Source: NORP309 sp964564165 (lineage in GTDB: Bacteria; Pseudomonadota; Gammaproteobacteria; Xanthomonadales; Marinicellaceae). Taken from it: 22,735 bases of DNA. Both the position numbers and the translations under genes were made by a program. This document shows, one piece after another, positions 6,515-14,658 of the stretch (its first letter is position 1; each line of letters opens with the position of its first letter). The notes under the pieces are model-generated. The model saw nothing but the letters and a program-made list of their open reading frames with translations, did no database searches and was not told the origin of the DNA. The stretch lies in the NCBI GenBank assembly GCA_964564165.1, contig CAZLZZ010000042.1, positions 1-22,735 of the forward strand, in the 5' to 3' direction.

Positions 6515-8347
6515 TTAGTCTTCAAAACTTGATTTAAATAGCACATTAAAGTTACTTAAATCAGGAACCAAAACAGTACTGGTTACGGTATTGTTTAAAA
6601 CTGGGTTTGCAACACTTATAGAAATAACCCCTTGTTTGGGTAGTGCAGGTGCAGTGAATGAAAAGCTAAATAACATGCCCCAATCTTGTTCATTTGTGAC
6701 GTCACCTGAAATATGTACAAGATTATTGGAAAAATCAACTGCCCAATCATTGGCTGCATTGTCATCCGAATCAGAAAATACCCAGTTAGTAATTAATGGT
6801 GAGTCAATTAATGGCAAGGTAAATTGATTAAATCTTGGATCAAAATCATAGTTCTCAATGGCATAATTGTAACGGAATAAATCATTGCCTAGGTCAACTA
6901 CTTTAACTGCTACCGTAAAATGCCCTTCATTGGTGCTTTGTGTTTGCGAAGATTCAAGTGCGGAAATGGTATTGGGTGTGACATAGTTATCTAACGCTGC
7001 GCCATTGTTGAAATCTGTGCCTTCGTTCATCGCCCATCCACCACCGCCATTTGGAGCGGGGGCAAACGATCGATAGCCCATAGAATTGAAAATATCAATA
7101 TCATCTCGGATAATATACCACGCCTGAAAAAACAATTGGCTATTACTTGGATCGGTCAATTCATTCGTATCAGAAATTAGTCTATTTTGTCCAAGACCTG
7201 TTGAATAAATTTGTTGACTACCAGTACAGTTTGGGTCAAAGAAAGACCCGCAGTTTTCCCATATACCAGAAAATGAATCTAGTTCTTGTCTTGGTCCTAA
7301 ATCACTGTTTGAATCATTGTTGCCAACACCATAGACATCTTCACATCCCAGGCCTAATACATGACCTCCTGGGCAGGGGCAATTGGTGTTGATTGTGAAA
7401 AATGCATGTTTGATACCAGAGAGCCCAATTTGTTCAAATCGTCCGTCAATCTCACGATATATTGACCAAATTAAATAGGGGTGTTGATCGTTATTATAGG
7501 GGTCGGCAGGGCCCGTAAATTTTATGTGCCATGCAACGTCAGCAGTTCCAATGTTTTTTAGGCTGGCGCGAGGAGCAATAATAATTTTTTCAGGGGTTAC
7601 ACTGCCTACATGCGTGAGTTGATTCACATTTAACAGGGTAACATCAACATCTCCAGCAGGTGGCCAAATTGGGTTAGAAGCACATGCAATGGCTTCGATA
7701 GACTTTAATGATGTTTTGGCGCCCTTGGGAATGACGAGTTTATTGTACACATGTAATTGTGCAATGACTTCGCCTGCAATATGTGGAGATTTTAATAGTT
7801 TTGCCAATGTTTGGGTTGCGATAAGGTCGATATTAGACATTCGCATTAATTTTTTATCAATGTCAAACTCAAGATGAATGCTGCTGGCAGTAAATAATTC
7901 ATTGTTGTTGTCATCGACTAAAACAAAATTAACGATATCACTTTTATTAAAAACAGCAGTGGGTTGCAGCTTTAATGAACTGATATTTAGGGTTGTATTT
8001 TTATGGGTTAGACTGACATCGGTAATTATAAGTAAATGTCCGTTGGTGATTTTAGTGATTATTCCGTAGGGAACTTGCATCTCAAGGGCACTTGATTTTT
8101 TTATCGGGAATACTAAATGATTAGAACTCCAGTGCTTATTTGGGAACTCTGGCGCAGGGTTAACTGTGATTTTATTTAAGGATAATTTTTCATACATAAA
8201 ACGCAAATCGGCTTCTCCACCAAAAGCCTTCCAACGAAATTCTGATTGTTGTTGCTTATCCGGTACATCCAAATTTTTCAGCCATTCGTTTGATGCATAA
8301 GAATTTACACTAAAAATACATATAATAAATAAAAATAAGTGTCTCAC
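6515..8347 (-). CDS. Secreted protein of unknown function, 610 aa
   Basis: It starts at GTG (8347), preceded by AGAGG five bases upstream. Residues 1-18 are a signal peptide (SYA before SNEW). The mature protein is beta-rich and Asn/Ser/Asp-rich. A Cys-rich central block reads NCPCPGG, LGLGCEDVYGVGNN, DLGPRQE and later NCGSFFDPNC; such LGLGC/LGPR blocks recur in uncharacterised exported proteins. The chain ends in LFKSSFED; short tails ending in (D/S)xFE are common on secreted proteins of Marinicella- and Dokdonella-type bacteria and may be a sorting signal (inference from memory). It lies 16 bases after dapE and is probably the last gene of the obg operon, although its role need not be related. 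Confidence 0.75.
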   Translation of the reverse strand: MRHLFLFIICIFSVNSYASNEWLKNLDVPDKQQQSEFRWKAFGGEADLRFMYEKLSLNKITVNPAPEFPNKHWSSNHLVFPIKKSSALEMQVPYGIITKITNGHLLIITDVSLTHKNTTLNISSLKLQPTAVFNKSDIVNFVLVDDNNNELFTASSIHLEFDIDKKLMRMSNIDLIATQTLAKLLKSPHIAGEVIAQLHVYNKLVIPKGAKTSLKSIEAIACASNPIWPPAGDVDVTLLNVNQLTHVGSVTPEKIIIAPRASLKNIGTADVAWHIKFTGPADPYNNDQHPYLIWSIYREIDGRFEQIGLSGIKHAFFTINTNCPCPGGHVLGLGCEDVYGVGNNDSNSDLGPRQELDSFSGIWENCGSFFDPNCTGSQQIYSTGLGQNRLISDTNELTDPSNSQLFFQAWYIIRDDIDIFNSMGYRSFAPAPNGGGGWAMNEGTDFNNGAALDNYVTPNTISALESSQTQSTNEGHFTVAVKVVDLGNDLFRYNYAIENYDFDPRFNQFTLPLIDSPLITNWVFSDSDDNAANDWAVDFSNNLVHISGDVTNEQDWGMLFSFSFTAPALPKQGVISISVANPVLNNTVTSTVLVPDLSNFNVLFKSSFED

Positions 8348-8363
8348 AATTGCCTCTGTTTGA

Positions 8364-9497
8364 TTATTTTAATAATGAAAAAACAATTTCCTTATAAATT
8401 CTTTCCAAAAGTATGACATCATCAACCAAGACTTTTTCATCGATTTGGTGGATGCTATCATTTATAACACCCAATTCTACTACATTGACGCCAAAGGGTG
8501 CAACAAACCTTCCGTCTGAGGTTCCGCCAGCGGTGTTAAACAGTGTTTTTTGTTGGGTAACCTTCATTATGCTGCTTTTTAGGGTCTGTTTTAACCTTTC
8601 ACATTTGCTGTGAAAAGGCCGGCCGGAAAGTTCCCAAACTAGGGAATAATTGAGTTTGTGTTGTTGTAACAAGGTTTCAAGTTGGGTTTGAATACTGTTT
8701 TGATTAGACTCGGGACTGTATCTAAAATTAGCTTGAATGATTAAATCAGCAGGAATAATGTTGGGTGTTTGGGTTGAAGTTTTGACACTAGAAATTTGGA
8801 AACTGGTTGGCGGGAAATCCTTGTTGCCATTGTCCCACCTGAAAGCTGATAAATCATCGATTAAACAGGCGGATATAAACACTGGATTTAAGGCGTTTTC
8901 AGGATAAGCCACATGCCCTTGTTTGCCATGGATAGTTAGTTTAACATGTAAAGAACCCCGTCTGCCAACTCGAACCGTATCGCCAAGCTGTTTGGAACTG
9001 GAGGGTTCTCCAACTAGGCAATAGTCAAAATGGTGAGATTGAGAAATATAGGGCATCATTTTTTTTATGCCATCCTGTGCGACTCCTTCTTCATCACTGG
9101 TTAACATTAAACTAAGCTTTCCTTTGTGTTCGGGATGGGTTTTTACATAATCAATCATGGCCAAGGTAAAAGCAGCTACGGCACTTTTCATATCAGCGCA
9201 ACCACGGCCATATAAATATTTTCCATCAATTGTGGCAGCAAAAGGCGGGTGTTTCCATAAGTTTTCATCGCCAGTTGGAACCACATCTGTGTGCCCTACA
9301 AACAGCAAGCTTTTGCCCGGTTTTTTCCCGTGCCATGCAAATAAATTATTCACCTCTCCAAACTTCATGTTTTCAACAGAAAAACCAGCATCAAGTAACA
9401 ATTTGGCAAGGATCTTTTGGCAGCCTTTGTCGTCTGGCGTAATTGAATCAATGCGTATTAATGCTTGGGAGAGTTCTATAACTTGAAGATTAGGCAT
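8364..9497 (-). CDS. dapE: Succinyl-diaminopimelate desuccinylase
   Basis: 377 residues, the usual length for DapE, a cytoplasmic di-zinc M20 peptidase that releases LL-diaminopimelate and succinate in the lysine/peptidoglycan pathway. Visible ligands and catalytic residues are H69 and D71 (GHTDVVPTG), D102 (GRGCADMKSA), E136-E137 (TSDEEG), E164 (GEPSSS) and H350 (NDSIHQIDE), with the dimer-domain GRRGSLHVKLTIHGKQGH at 178-195. The yffB-dapE order matches E. coli. A GGTGG/CCACC palindromic repeat lies between the two genes, and no clear Shine-Dalgarno is seen. Confidence 0.96.
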   Translation of the reverse strand: MPNLQVIELSQALIRIDSITPDDKGCQKILAKLLLDAGFSVENMKFGEVNNLFAWHGKKPGKSLLFVGHTDVVPTGDENLWKHPPFAATIDGKYLYGRGCADMKSAVAAFTLAMIDYVKTHPEHKGKLSLMLTSDEEGVAQDGIKKMMPYISQSHHFDYCLVGEPSSSKQLGDTVRVGRRGSLHVKLTIHGKQGHVAYPENALNPVFISACLIDDLSAFRWDNGNKDFPPTSFQISSVKTSTQTPNIIPADLIIQANFRYSPESNQNSIQTQLETLLQQHKLNYSLVWELSGRPFHSKCERLKQTLKSSIMKVTQQKTLFNTAGGTSDGRFVAPFGVNVVELGVINDSIHQIDEKVLVDDVILLERIYKEIVFSLLK

Positions 9498-9513
9498 ATA
9501 AATATTTGGGTTA

Positions 9514-9533
9514 GGTGGTGGCTAAACCCACCT
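9514..9533. repeat. Imperfect copy of the GGTGG...CCACC palindrome
   Basis: GGTGGTGGCTAAACCCACC followed by TTGCGAG, in the 51-base gap between the yffB-like gene and dapE. It belongs to the family at 6294-6309. Confidence 0.6.
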
Positions 9534-9548
9534 TGCGAGATGGCAGAA

Positions 9549-9866
9549 TTAGCTCCATTTGTCTGGGAAATACCCAATATGAAATTGACTCTTAATTTCA
9601 ACTATCGGACGTTTTAGTAGAGTAGGATTGTTAATAATAGTATGGGTTGTTAAGTTTTCTTTTTCAGCATCGCTCAAATTTCGCCAAGTGGTGCTGCGTT
9701 TATTGACCAATTCTTCTAAAGGATATTGCCCTAAGAATGAATTTAACAATTCTTGTTCAATGCCATCGACACGGTAATCATGGAATTCACACATGCGCCC
9801 ATTACTGGCACACCAAATAATGGTTTTTTTGATCTTATCGCAGTTTTTAATCCCAAATATCTTCAT
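9549..9866 (-). CDS. yffB: ArsC/Spx-family YffB-like protein
   Basis: 105 residues with the YffB signatures: GIKNCDKIKK with Cys9 at the active-site position, FHDYRVDGI, KRSTTWR, and TLLKRPIVE near the C-terminus. The family has a thioredoxin-like fold related to arsenate reductase ArsC and Spx. YffB proteins are poorly characterised and a glutathione-linked reductase role has been proposed; arsenate reduction should not be assumed. The ATG lies inside the obg 3' end (20-base overlap) in a different frame, so translation is probably coupled to obg. Confidence 0.85.
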   Translation of the reverse strand: MKIFGIKNCDKIKKTIIWCASNGRMCEFHDYRVDGIEQELLNSFLGQYPLEELVNKRSTTWRNLSDAEKENLTTHTIINNPTLLKRPIVEIKSQFHIGYFPDKWS

Positions 9867-10875
9867 CAGAATGGCTCAAGTAGTCAGCTATGTGCTGGTT
9901 AAGGTCAGTTAAACCCATGCGGGCAATTGAAGAAATGGTGAAAACAGGCCCTTTCCAGCCAATGGCTTTGGTGTATTTTTTGACATGTCTTTTGACTTCA
10001 TCTGCCGACATTAAATCGGACTTAGTAAATACCAGCCAACGTTCTTTGCCTTGCAACTCATTGGAGAACTTCTCCAATTCGTGCTCCAAAGCATGAAACT
10101 GTTCAACTGGATCTGCCATGCCTTCATAGGCGGGCAATTCTACCATGTGTAACAACAAGCCCGTGCGCTGTAAATGTTTAAGAAACTGTATACCCAATCC
10201 CGCACCTTCTGCGGCTCCTTCAATCAAACCCGGAATATCAGCAACCACAAAAGAAGTTTCTGAATCAATACTGACCACACCCAAAGCCGGATACAAAGTC
10301 GTAAATGGATAATCGGCAATCTTGGGTTTGGCATGAGAAACGGCATCAACATAGGTTGATTTTCCTGCATTGGGAAAGCCCAATAAACCCACATCAGCCA
10401 AAACTTTCAATTCAAGACGCAGCTTTCTAATCTGACCTTCTTCACCGGGAGTAAACTGCATAGGTGCGCGATTTCTTGAGCTTTTAAAGTGCATATTGCC
10501 CAAGCCACCTTTGCCTCCAGCTGCTGCCACCAATTGTTGATCGTGTTCGGTAATGTCACCCACCTTAATGTCCATTTCAAGGTCGTAGACTTCTGTGCCA
10601 ACCGGCACCATGATGATTAAATCATCACCATGTTTTCCATACATTTGTCTGCCTTTGCCACTAACACCACGCAGCGCTTCAAAGTTTTTCTTGTGGCGAA
10701 AGTCGATCAGCGTGTTTAACCCTTCATGTCCAACCAAGATAACATCGCCACCTTTTCCTCCATCGCCACCATCTGGTCCGCCCTTGGGTTCAAACTTTTC
10801 ACGGCGAAAACTGGCAGAACCACTGCCACCATGTCCTGCTCTAACCACTATTCTTGCTTCATCTACGAATTTCAT
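9847..10875 (-). CDS. obg: Obg/CgtA GTPase
   Basis: 342 residues. The Gly-rich Obg fold is at 1-158 (GGPDGGDGGKGGDVI near 32-46). The G domain has G1 GFPNAGKST (166-174), G3 DIPG (213-216), G4 TKSD (284-287) and G5 near SSI (315-317). Obg is a ribosome-associated GTPase needed for 50S maturation and stress responses. The protein ends shortly after the G domain (SHSDEDIWD), so it lacks the long acidic tail of E. coli ObgE (390 aa). It is not preceded by rplU-rpmA, the most common context. It appears to be first in a minus-strand operon with yffB, dapE and the 610-aa protein gene. Confidence 0.97.
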   Translation of the reverse strand: MKFVDEARIVVRAGHGGSGSASFRREKFEPKGGPDGGDGGKGGDVILVGHEGLNTLIDFRHKKNFEALRGVSGKGRQMYGKHGDDLIIMVPVGTEVYDLEMDIKVGDITEHDQQLVAAAGGKGGLGNMHFKSSRNRAPMQFTPGEEGQIRKLRLELKVLADVGLLGFPNAGKSTYVDAVSHAKPKIADYPFTTLYPALGVVSIDSETSFVVADIPGLIEGAAEGAGLGIQFLKHLQRTGLLLHMVELPAYEGMADPVEQFHALEHELEKFSNELQGKERWLVFTKSDLMSADEVKRHVKKYTKAIGWKGPVFTISSIARMGLTDLNQHIADYLSHSDEDIWD

Positions 10876-11078
10876 GGGCGCATTTTAACATTCAGATAGA
10901 ATTAACGGTTAGCTTAAATAGGTGTTTAGAATGTTTTATGGGCGAATTTTAGAAACTTGGCTTTTATTAACATTGGTTTATATCAATTTACGTAAATAAA
11001 TGCTTCGATTTTTCAATACATTAAGTGTTTCCAATACGCCAAGAGATAATAATAAAGGTTGGTTTTTATGAAATTTAC

Positions 11079-11107
11079 TTGTTTTATAAAAAATTGCTTG
11101 TTAGACT
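11079..11107 (+). promoter_or_regulatory. Candidate promoter of the arginine operon
   Basis: TTGTTT (11079-11084), a 17-base spacer, then TAGACT (11102-11107). An alternative is TTGCTT (11094-11099) with TTAAAT at 11118-11123. Either would produce a leader mRNA containing the peptide ORF at 11145. No palindrome resembling an E. coli ARG box (TGAAT...ATTCA) was seen in the intergenic region. Confidence 0.4.
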
Positions 11108-11144
11108 TTGCGAAACATTAAATAACTATTAAATAACTAAACCA

Positions 11145-11252
11145 ATGAAAGTCAAACAACAAGTAACAATATTACAAAATGCAGTCAATGCAGCTGTTGT
11201 TGTGCGCCGCTTACGCCGAAGCAATTTTATGCCAGGTTGTAAGACATTGTGA
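11145..11252 (+). CDS. Arginine leader peptide (attenuator ORF), 35 aa
   Basis: ATG at 11145, TGA at 11250-11252. Residues 17-25 are AVVVRRLRR: arginine codons CGC CGC (11205-11210) and CGC CGA (11214-11219) flank a single Leu codon. The ORF continues for ten more codons (SNFMPGCKTL) across the segment GCCAGGTT (11231-11238), which duplicates the 3' arm of the downstream terminator. A cluster of codons for the end product of the following operon, at this distance from a switchable hairpin, is the hallmark of amino-acid attenuation leaders such as his, trp and ilv. No strong Shine-Dalgarno precedes the ATG, so the exact start is uncertain; the Arg codons and stop are not affected by this. Confidence 0.72.
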   Translation: MKVKQQVTILQNAVNAAVVVRRLRRSNFMPGCKTL

Positions 11253-11305
11253 TTAATATTTAAAAAACAAATTCTTAAAAAACCTGGCAAAAGCCAGGTT
11301 TTTTT
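11231..11305 (+). promoter_or_regulatory. Transcription attenuator with alternative pairing
   Basis: Three segments: X = GCCAGGTT (11231-11238), Y = AACCTGGC (11281-11288) and Z = GCCAGGTT (11293-11300). X and Z are identical, so Y can pair with X (antiterminator) or with Z (terminator), 8 bp each. A ribosome stalled at the Arg codons (11205-11219) would leave X free. A ribosome at the stop codon (11250) would cover X and allow Y-Z. The read-through product is the arginine operon. Confidence 0.75.
11281..11305 (+). terminator. Rho-independent terminator of the arginine leader
   Basis: 8-bp perfect stem 11281-11288/11293-11300, AAAA loop, then T to 11305. It lies 41 bases before the argF' start codon with no gene between, so it can only act conditionally on this operon. 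Confidence 0.9.
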
Positions 11306-11345
11306 GTTTCTGGCTTAGTCAAATTAACCCTATTGGAGCCAAGAA

Positions 11346-12380
11346 ATGCAAAAAGTAAGCCACAAAAACTTTATCAATACCGAAAATTGGTCACAAACTC
11401 AATTAAATCAGTTGGTGATTAATGCCAATCATTTAAAAAACAATCCACACAATCAATCTTTAAAGAATAAATCCTTTGCTTTGCTGTTTCTTAATCCTTC
11501 CTTGCGCACCAGAACCTCTTTTGAAATAGGTATTCAACAACTCGGTGGCGTGGCAGTCATTTTGCAACCCGGAAAAGACGCTTGGGGCATAGAATTTGAG
11601 AATGGCACAATCATGGACGGGCAAGCCGAAGAGCACATAAAAGAAGTGGCAGCGGTGTTATCGACTTATGTGGATGGCATTGCCATTCGAGCATTCCCCA
11701 AGTTTATTGATTGGCAGATTGATAAACAAGATTTGCTGATAAAATCGTTTGCCAAATATGCCACTGTGCCGATTATTAATATGGAAACTATTGTGCATCC
11801 TTGTCAGGAATTGGCTCTGATGATGACGGTTAAAAAACATTTGGGCGAAGTCAAAAATAAAAAGTTTTTAATGACATGGACTTATCACCCTAAACCCTTA
11901 AATACGGCAGTTGCCAATTCGGGCATATCCATTTCATCCAAGTTTGGCATGGATGTTACCTTGTTGTGCCCGAGTCCTGATTTTATTTTGGATGAAAAAT
12001 ACATCGAATTGGCAAAACAGAATTGTGCAAATAATGGTTCGACTTTCACCATTAGCCATGATATAGAACAAGCCTACAAAGATGCAGATTTTGTCTATGC
12101 CAAATCTTGGGGAGCTTTGCCTTTTTATGGAAATCCTGAAAAAGAATGGAAACAACGCCGCAAATACCAACATTTTATGGTCGATCAACACAAGATGTCA
12201 TTAACCAATCACGCCAAATTCAGCCACTGTTTGCCATTAAGAAGAAATATCAAAGCCACTGATGCAGTGATGGATGCCGATTATTGCGTGGCAGTGGAAG
12301 AAGCAGAAAATAGATTGCATGTACAAAAAGCCATGTTGATGAATATCTTTGCCAACCTAAATTCTGGAGAAACATCATGA
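11346..12380 (+). CDS. argF': N-acetyl-L-ornithine carbamoyltransferase
   Basis: 344 residues, first structural gene of the operon. It transfers the carbamoyl group of carbamoyl phosphate to N-acetylornithine, giving N-acetylcitrulline. It closely resembles Xanthomonas AOTCase throughout: NPSLRTRTSFE (50-60, carbamoyl-phosphate site), QPGKDAW, INMETIVHPCQELA, LTWTYHPKPLNTAVANS-type segment here starting MTWTYHPKPL, and HCLPLRRN. GQAEEH at 93-98 keeps the Glu (E95) that in Xanthomonas marks the acetylornithine enzyme, where the succinylornithine enzyme of Bacteroides has Pro. This makes canonical OTCase unlikely. GGAG lies 8 bases before the ATG. The stop overlaps argG (ATGA). Confidence 0.95.
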   Translation: MQKVSHKNFINTENWSQTQLNQLVINANHLKNNPHNQSLKNKSFALLFLNPSLRTRTSFEIGIQQLGGVAVILQPGKDAWGIEFENGTIMDGQAEEHIKEVAAVLSTYVDGIAIRAFPKFIDWQIDKQDLLIKSFAKYATVPIINMETIVHPCQELALMMTVKKHLGEVKNKKFLMTWTYHPKPLNTAVANSGISISSKFGMDVTLLCPSPDFILDEKYIELAKQNCANNGSTFTISHDIEQAYKDADFVYAKSWGALPFYGNPEKEWKQRRKYQHFMVDQHKMSLTNHAKFSHCLPLRRNIKATDAVMDADYCVAVEEAENRLHVQKAMLMNIFANLNSGETS

Positions 12381-13567
12381 GTAAAAAATTAGTACTGGCA
12401 TTCTCAGGGGGTTTAGATACCACTTACTGTTTGCATACTTTGGTGAAACAAGGTTGTGAAGTTCACTCAGTCTTTGTCAATGCTGGAGGAATCAGTGACG
12501 ATGAAATTGTATCAATTGAGGCAAGAGCCTATGAATTGGGTGCAAACAAACATTACATATTCGATATAAGAAATGAAATATGGAAACAATTCGTTACACC
12601 TTTAGTTTGGTCGCACGCACGCATGAACAATGAATATCCTTTGTTGTGTTCGGACAGATACATGATTGTAAAGAAGTGCTTACAATTGTGTGATGAGCTT
12701 GGAACAGATATTTTTGCCCACGGATGTACAGCGATGGGCAATGACCAATTCAGGTTTGACCAAACGGTTCAAAGTATTGGAGATTACACCATAATAGCAC
12801 CGATCAGAGATTTGCAAGCCAAAGTATCAGCGGTTAGGGATTATGAAATTGAAGAATTGTCCAAAGCAGGGATTGAAGTGGCATCGCAACACAAAGCCTA
12901 TTCCATTAATGAAAACATGTTAGGTGTGACTATATCTGGAGGAAAGATTGACGCATTTCAACAACCCGATGATTCCTCTTACCTTTGGGTCAAACGCAGA
13001 AAAGATTGGCCACAAAACCCACTGTCAATCAAAATTGGATTTGTAAAAGGTCAGGCAGTCAGTTTAAACGGCGAACAACACAGCGGCGTGCAAATCATCG
13101 AAAAACTCAATCAACAACTGGGACAATATGGTGTTGGCAGACACATTTATACCGGCGATGTTAGTATCGGTTTAAAAGGCAGAATCGTATTTGAATGCCC
13201 TGCGATTGATGGTTTGTTAATCGCACATCAGGCTTTACAAGACACGGTTAACTCACAATTCCAGAACCAGTTTAATCATATTGTTTCTAACCGTTGGGCA
13301 GAACTTGTGTATAACGGTTATTTTCATGACCCACACAAAACCGATTTAGAGGCTTACTTGAAAAGTTCTCAGTCTCATGTAACAGGAGAAGTCACACTTT
13401 ATACAGAAGGCGGAAATTTGATAGCCACAGCCATTGAGTCGGATTATATTGTTCAGGATAAAAACACAATCTATGCACAATCAGCCCCTTGGTCACCTGA
13501 AGATGCCCTTGGATTTATTAAACTGGCAGGACAAGCAACCACGTTAGTTAACAAGGTAAGAAGATGA
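12377..13567 (+). CDS. argG: Argininosuccinate synthase
   Basis: 396 residues, normal length. It joins citrulline and aspartate using ATP. The N-type PP-loop AFSGGLDTTYC is at 8-18, and AHGCTAMGNDQFRFD, the conserved citrulline/aspartate-binding region, is near 113-127. It begins within the last 4 bases of argF' (ATGA) and itself ends with an ATGA overlap to argE, so translation of the four genes argF'-argG-argE-argAB is coupled. Confidence 0.96.
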   Translation: MSKKLVLAFSGGLDTTYCLHTLVKQGCEVHSVFVNAGGISDDEIVSIEARAYELGANKHYIFDIRNEIWKQFVTPLVWSHARMNNEYPLLCSDRYMIVKKCLQLCDELGTDIFAHGCTAMGNDQFRFDQTVQSIGDYTIIAPIRDLQAKVSAVRDYEIEELSKAGIEVASQHKAYSINENMLGVTISGGKIDAFQQPDDSSYLWVKRRKDWPQNPLSIKIGFVKGQAVSLNGEQHSGVQIIEKLNQQLGQYGVGRHIYTGDVSIGLKGRIVFECPAIDGLLIAHQALQDTVNSQFQNQFNHIVSNRWAELVYNGYFHDPHKTDLEAYLKSSQSHVTGEVTLYTEGGNLIATAIESDYIVQDKNTIYAQSAPWSPEDALGFIKLAGQATTLVNKVRR

Positions 13568-14658
13568 TAAATAAAACACTAAAGCATTTGGATTTTTTAA
13601 TCCAACAAGACACCCAAAATCCGCCAAGAAAGATTTACAAAGAAGATAAGCTGTATAAAGAATTAACAAAACATTTTGAAAGCTATCAATTCGCCGTTGA
13701 AGTCACCGATTTAGGTGATGGGCATGTGATATTTTATGCCGCAAAAGGAACGCCAAGTGTGTTGTTCAATGTACACTTGGATACAGTCCCCGTTACAGCC
13801 AGTACTATTGAGCAGTGGCAACAAGAGCCGTTTAAATTAAGTATTGTTGGTGGCAAAGCCTACGGCAGAGGCAGTTGTGATATCAAAGGAGCAGTCGCTT
13901 GTTTGATGACAATAGCCGAGGATTGTGATGATTTGGCAGTGGTATTTACCAGCGATGAAGAAGGAGCCAACGGATGTTGTGTTCAGTCTTTTATTGATAA
14001 CAATGATTTGAGCCAATACCAACAAATTATTGTTGCAGAACCCACCAATTCCCAAGCGGTGGTTTCGCATCGGGGTTATTTATCGACTTATATAGAATTT
14101 CAGGGTACTTGTGGACATTCATCAATGGCAATTGCTTTGCAAGAAAATGCCATTCATAAAGCCAACCACTGGTTAAGCAAGGCATTGGATTACGCGAAAA
14201 GCCATGTTAGTAAAAGCAACCCTGCGGGAATTTGCTTTAATGTTGGTGTAATCAAAGGTGGTGAGAAAAACAATATGATAGCAGAGAAAGTCAACTTAGA
14301 TTTTAGTGCTAGAGTACCTTCTGGCATGTCATCCAAACAGGTGTTTGAAGAATTGAAATCCTACGACAACAGCCATAGCCATAGCCATAGTCAATGGCGA
14401 GCTGGCATGATAGCACCACCATTGCCTGCCGATGGTCAAGATGATAAAAAATCATTGGACTTTTGTTCTGCAAATAACATTCAAGTTGCCAGTGCGGTAG
14501 ATTTTTGGACTGAAGCTGCCTTGTTCTCACAAGCAGGATTTTCTGCCCTTGTTTTGGGTCCAGGTGACATTAAACAAGCCCATACTATAGACGAGTGGGT
14601 TTATATCTCAGAATTGAAAAAAACAGTTGAAATTTACAAAAAGGTGATAAAATCATGA
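13564..14658 (+). CDS. argE: M20 deacetylase, probably N-acetylcitrulline deacetylase
   Basis: 364 residues. It is an M20 metallopeptidase with H71/D73 (NVHLDTVP), D106 (GRGSCDIKGA), E132-E133 (TSDEEG), E159 (AEPTNS) and the late His of QAHTIDEW. Because the pathway here proceeds through N-acetylcitrulline, this enzyme most likely releases citrulline from it, as in Xanthomonas, rather than acting on acetylornithine; sequence alone cannot exclude both. A hexanucleotide AGCCAT is repeated three times at 14371-14388, giving the peptide SHSHSHSQ in the loop before the C-terminal catalytic region. ATGA overlaps join it to argG and argAB. Confidence 0.9.
   Translation: MINKTLKHLDFLIQQDTQNPPRKIYKEDKLYKELTKHFESYQFAVEVTDLGDGHVIFYAAKGTPSVLFNVHLDTVPVTASTIEQWQQEPFKLSIVGGKAYGRGSCDIKGAVACLMTIAEDCDDLAVVFTSDEEGANGCCVQSFIDNNDLSQYQQIIVAEPTNSQAVVSHRGYLSTYIEFQGTCGHSSMAIALQENAIHKANHWLSKALDYAKSHVSKSNPAGICFNVGVIKGGEKNNMIAEKVNLDFSARVPSGMSSKQVFEELKSYDNSHSHSHSQWRAGMIAPPLPADGQDDKKSLDFCSANNIQVASAVDFWTEAALFSQAGFSALVLGPGDIKQAHTIDEWVYISELKKTVEIYKKVIKS

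Noticed and set aside
10876..11345. ArgR operator (ARG box) upstream of argF'
   Set aside because: No TGAAT...ATTCA-type palindrome was found in this interval by eye; the attenuator is the visible control element.
14371..14394. AGCCAT hexanucleotide repeat in argE as a contingency locus
   Set aside because: The unit is six bases, so changes stay in frame; only three copies are present, a simple low-complexity loop.
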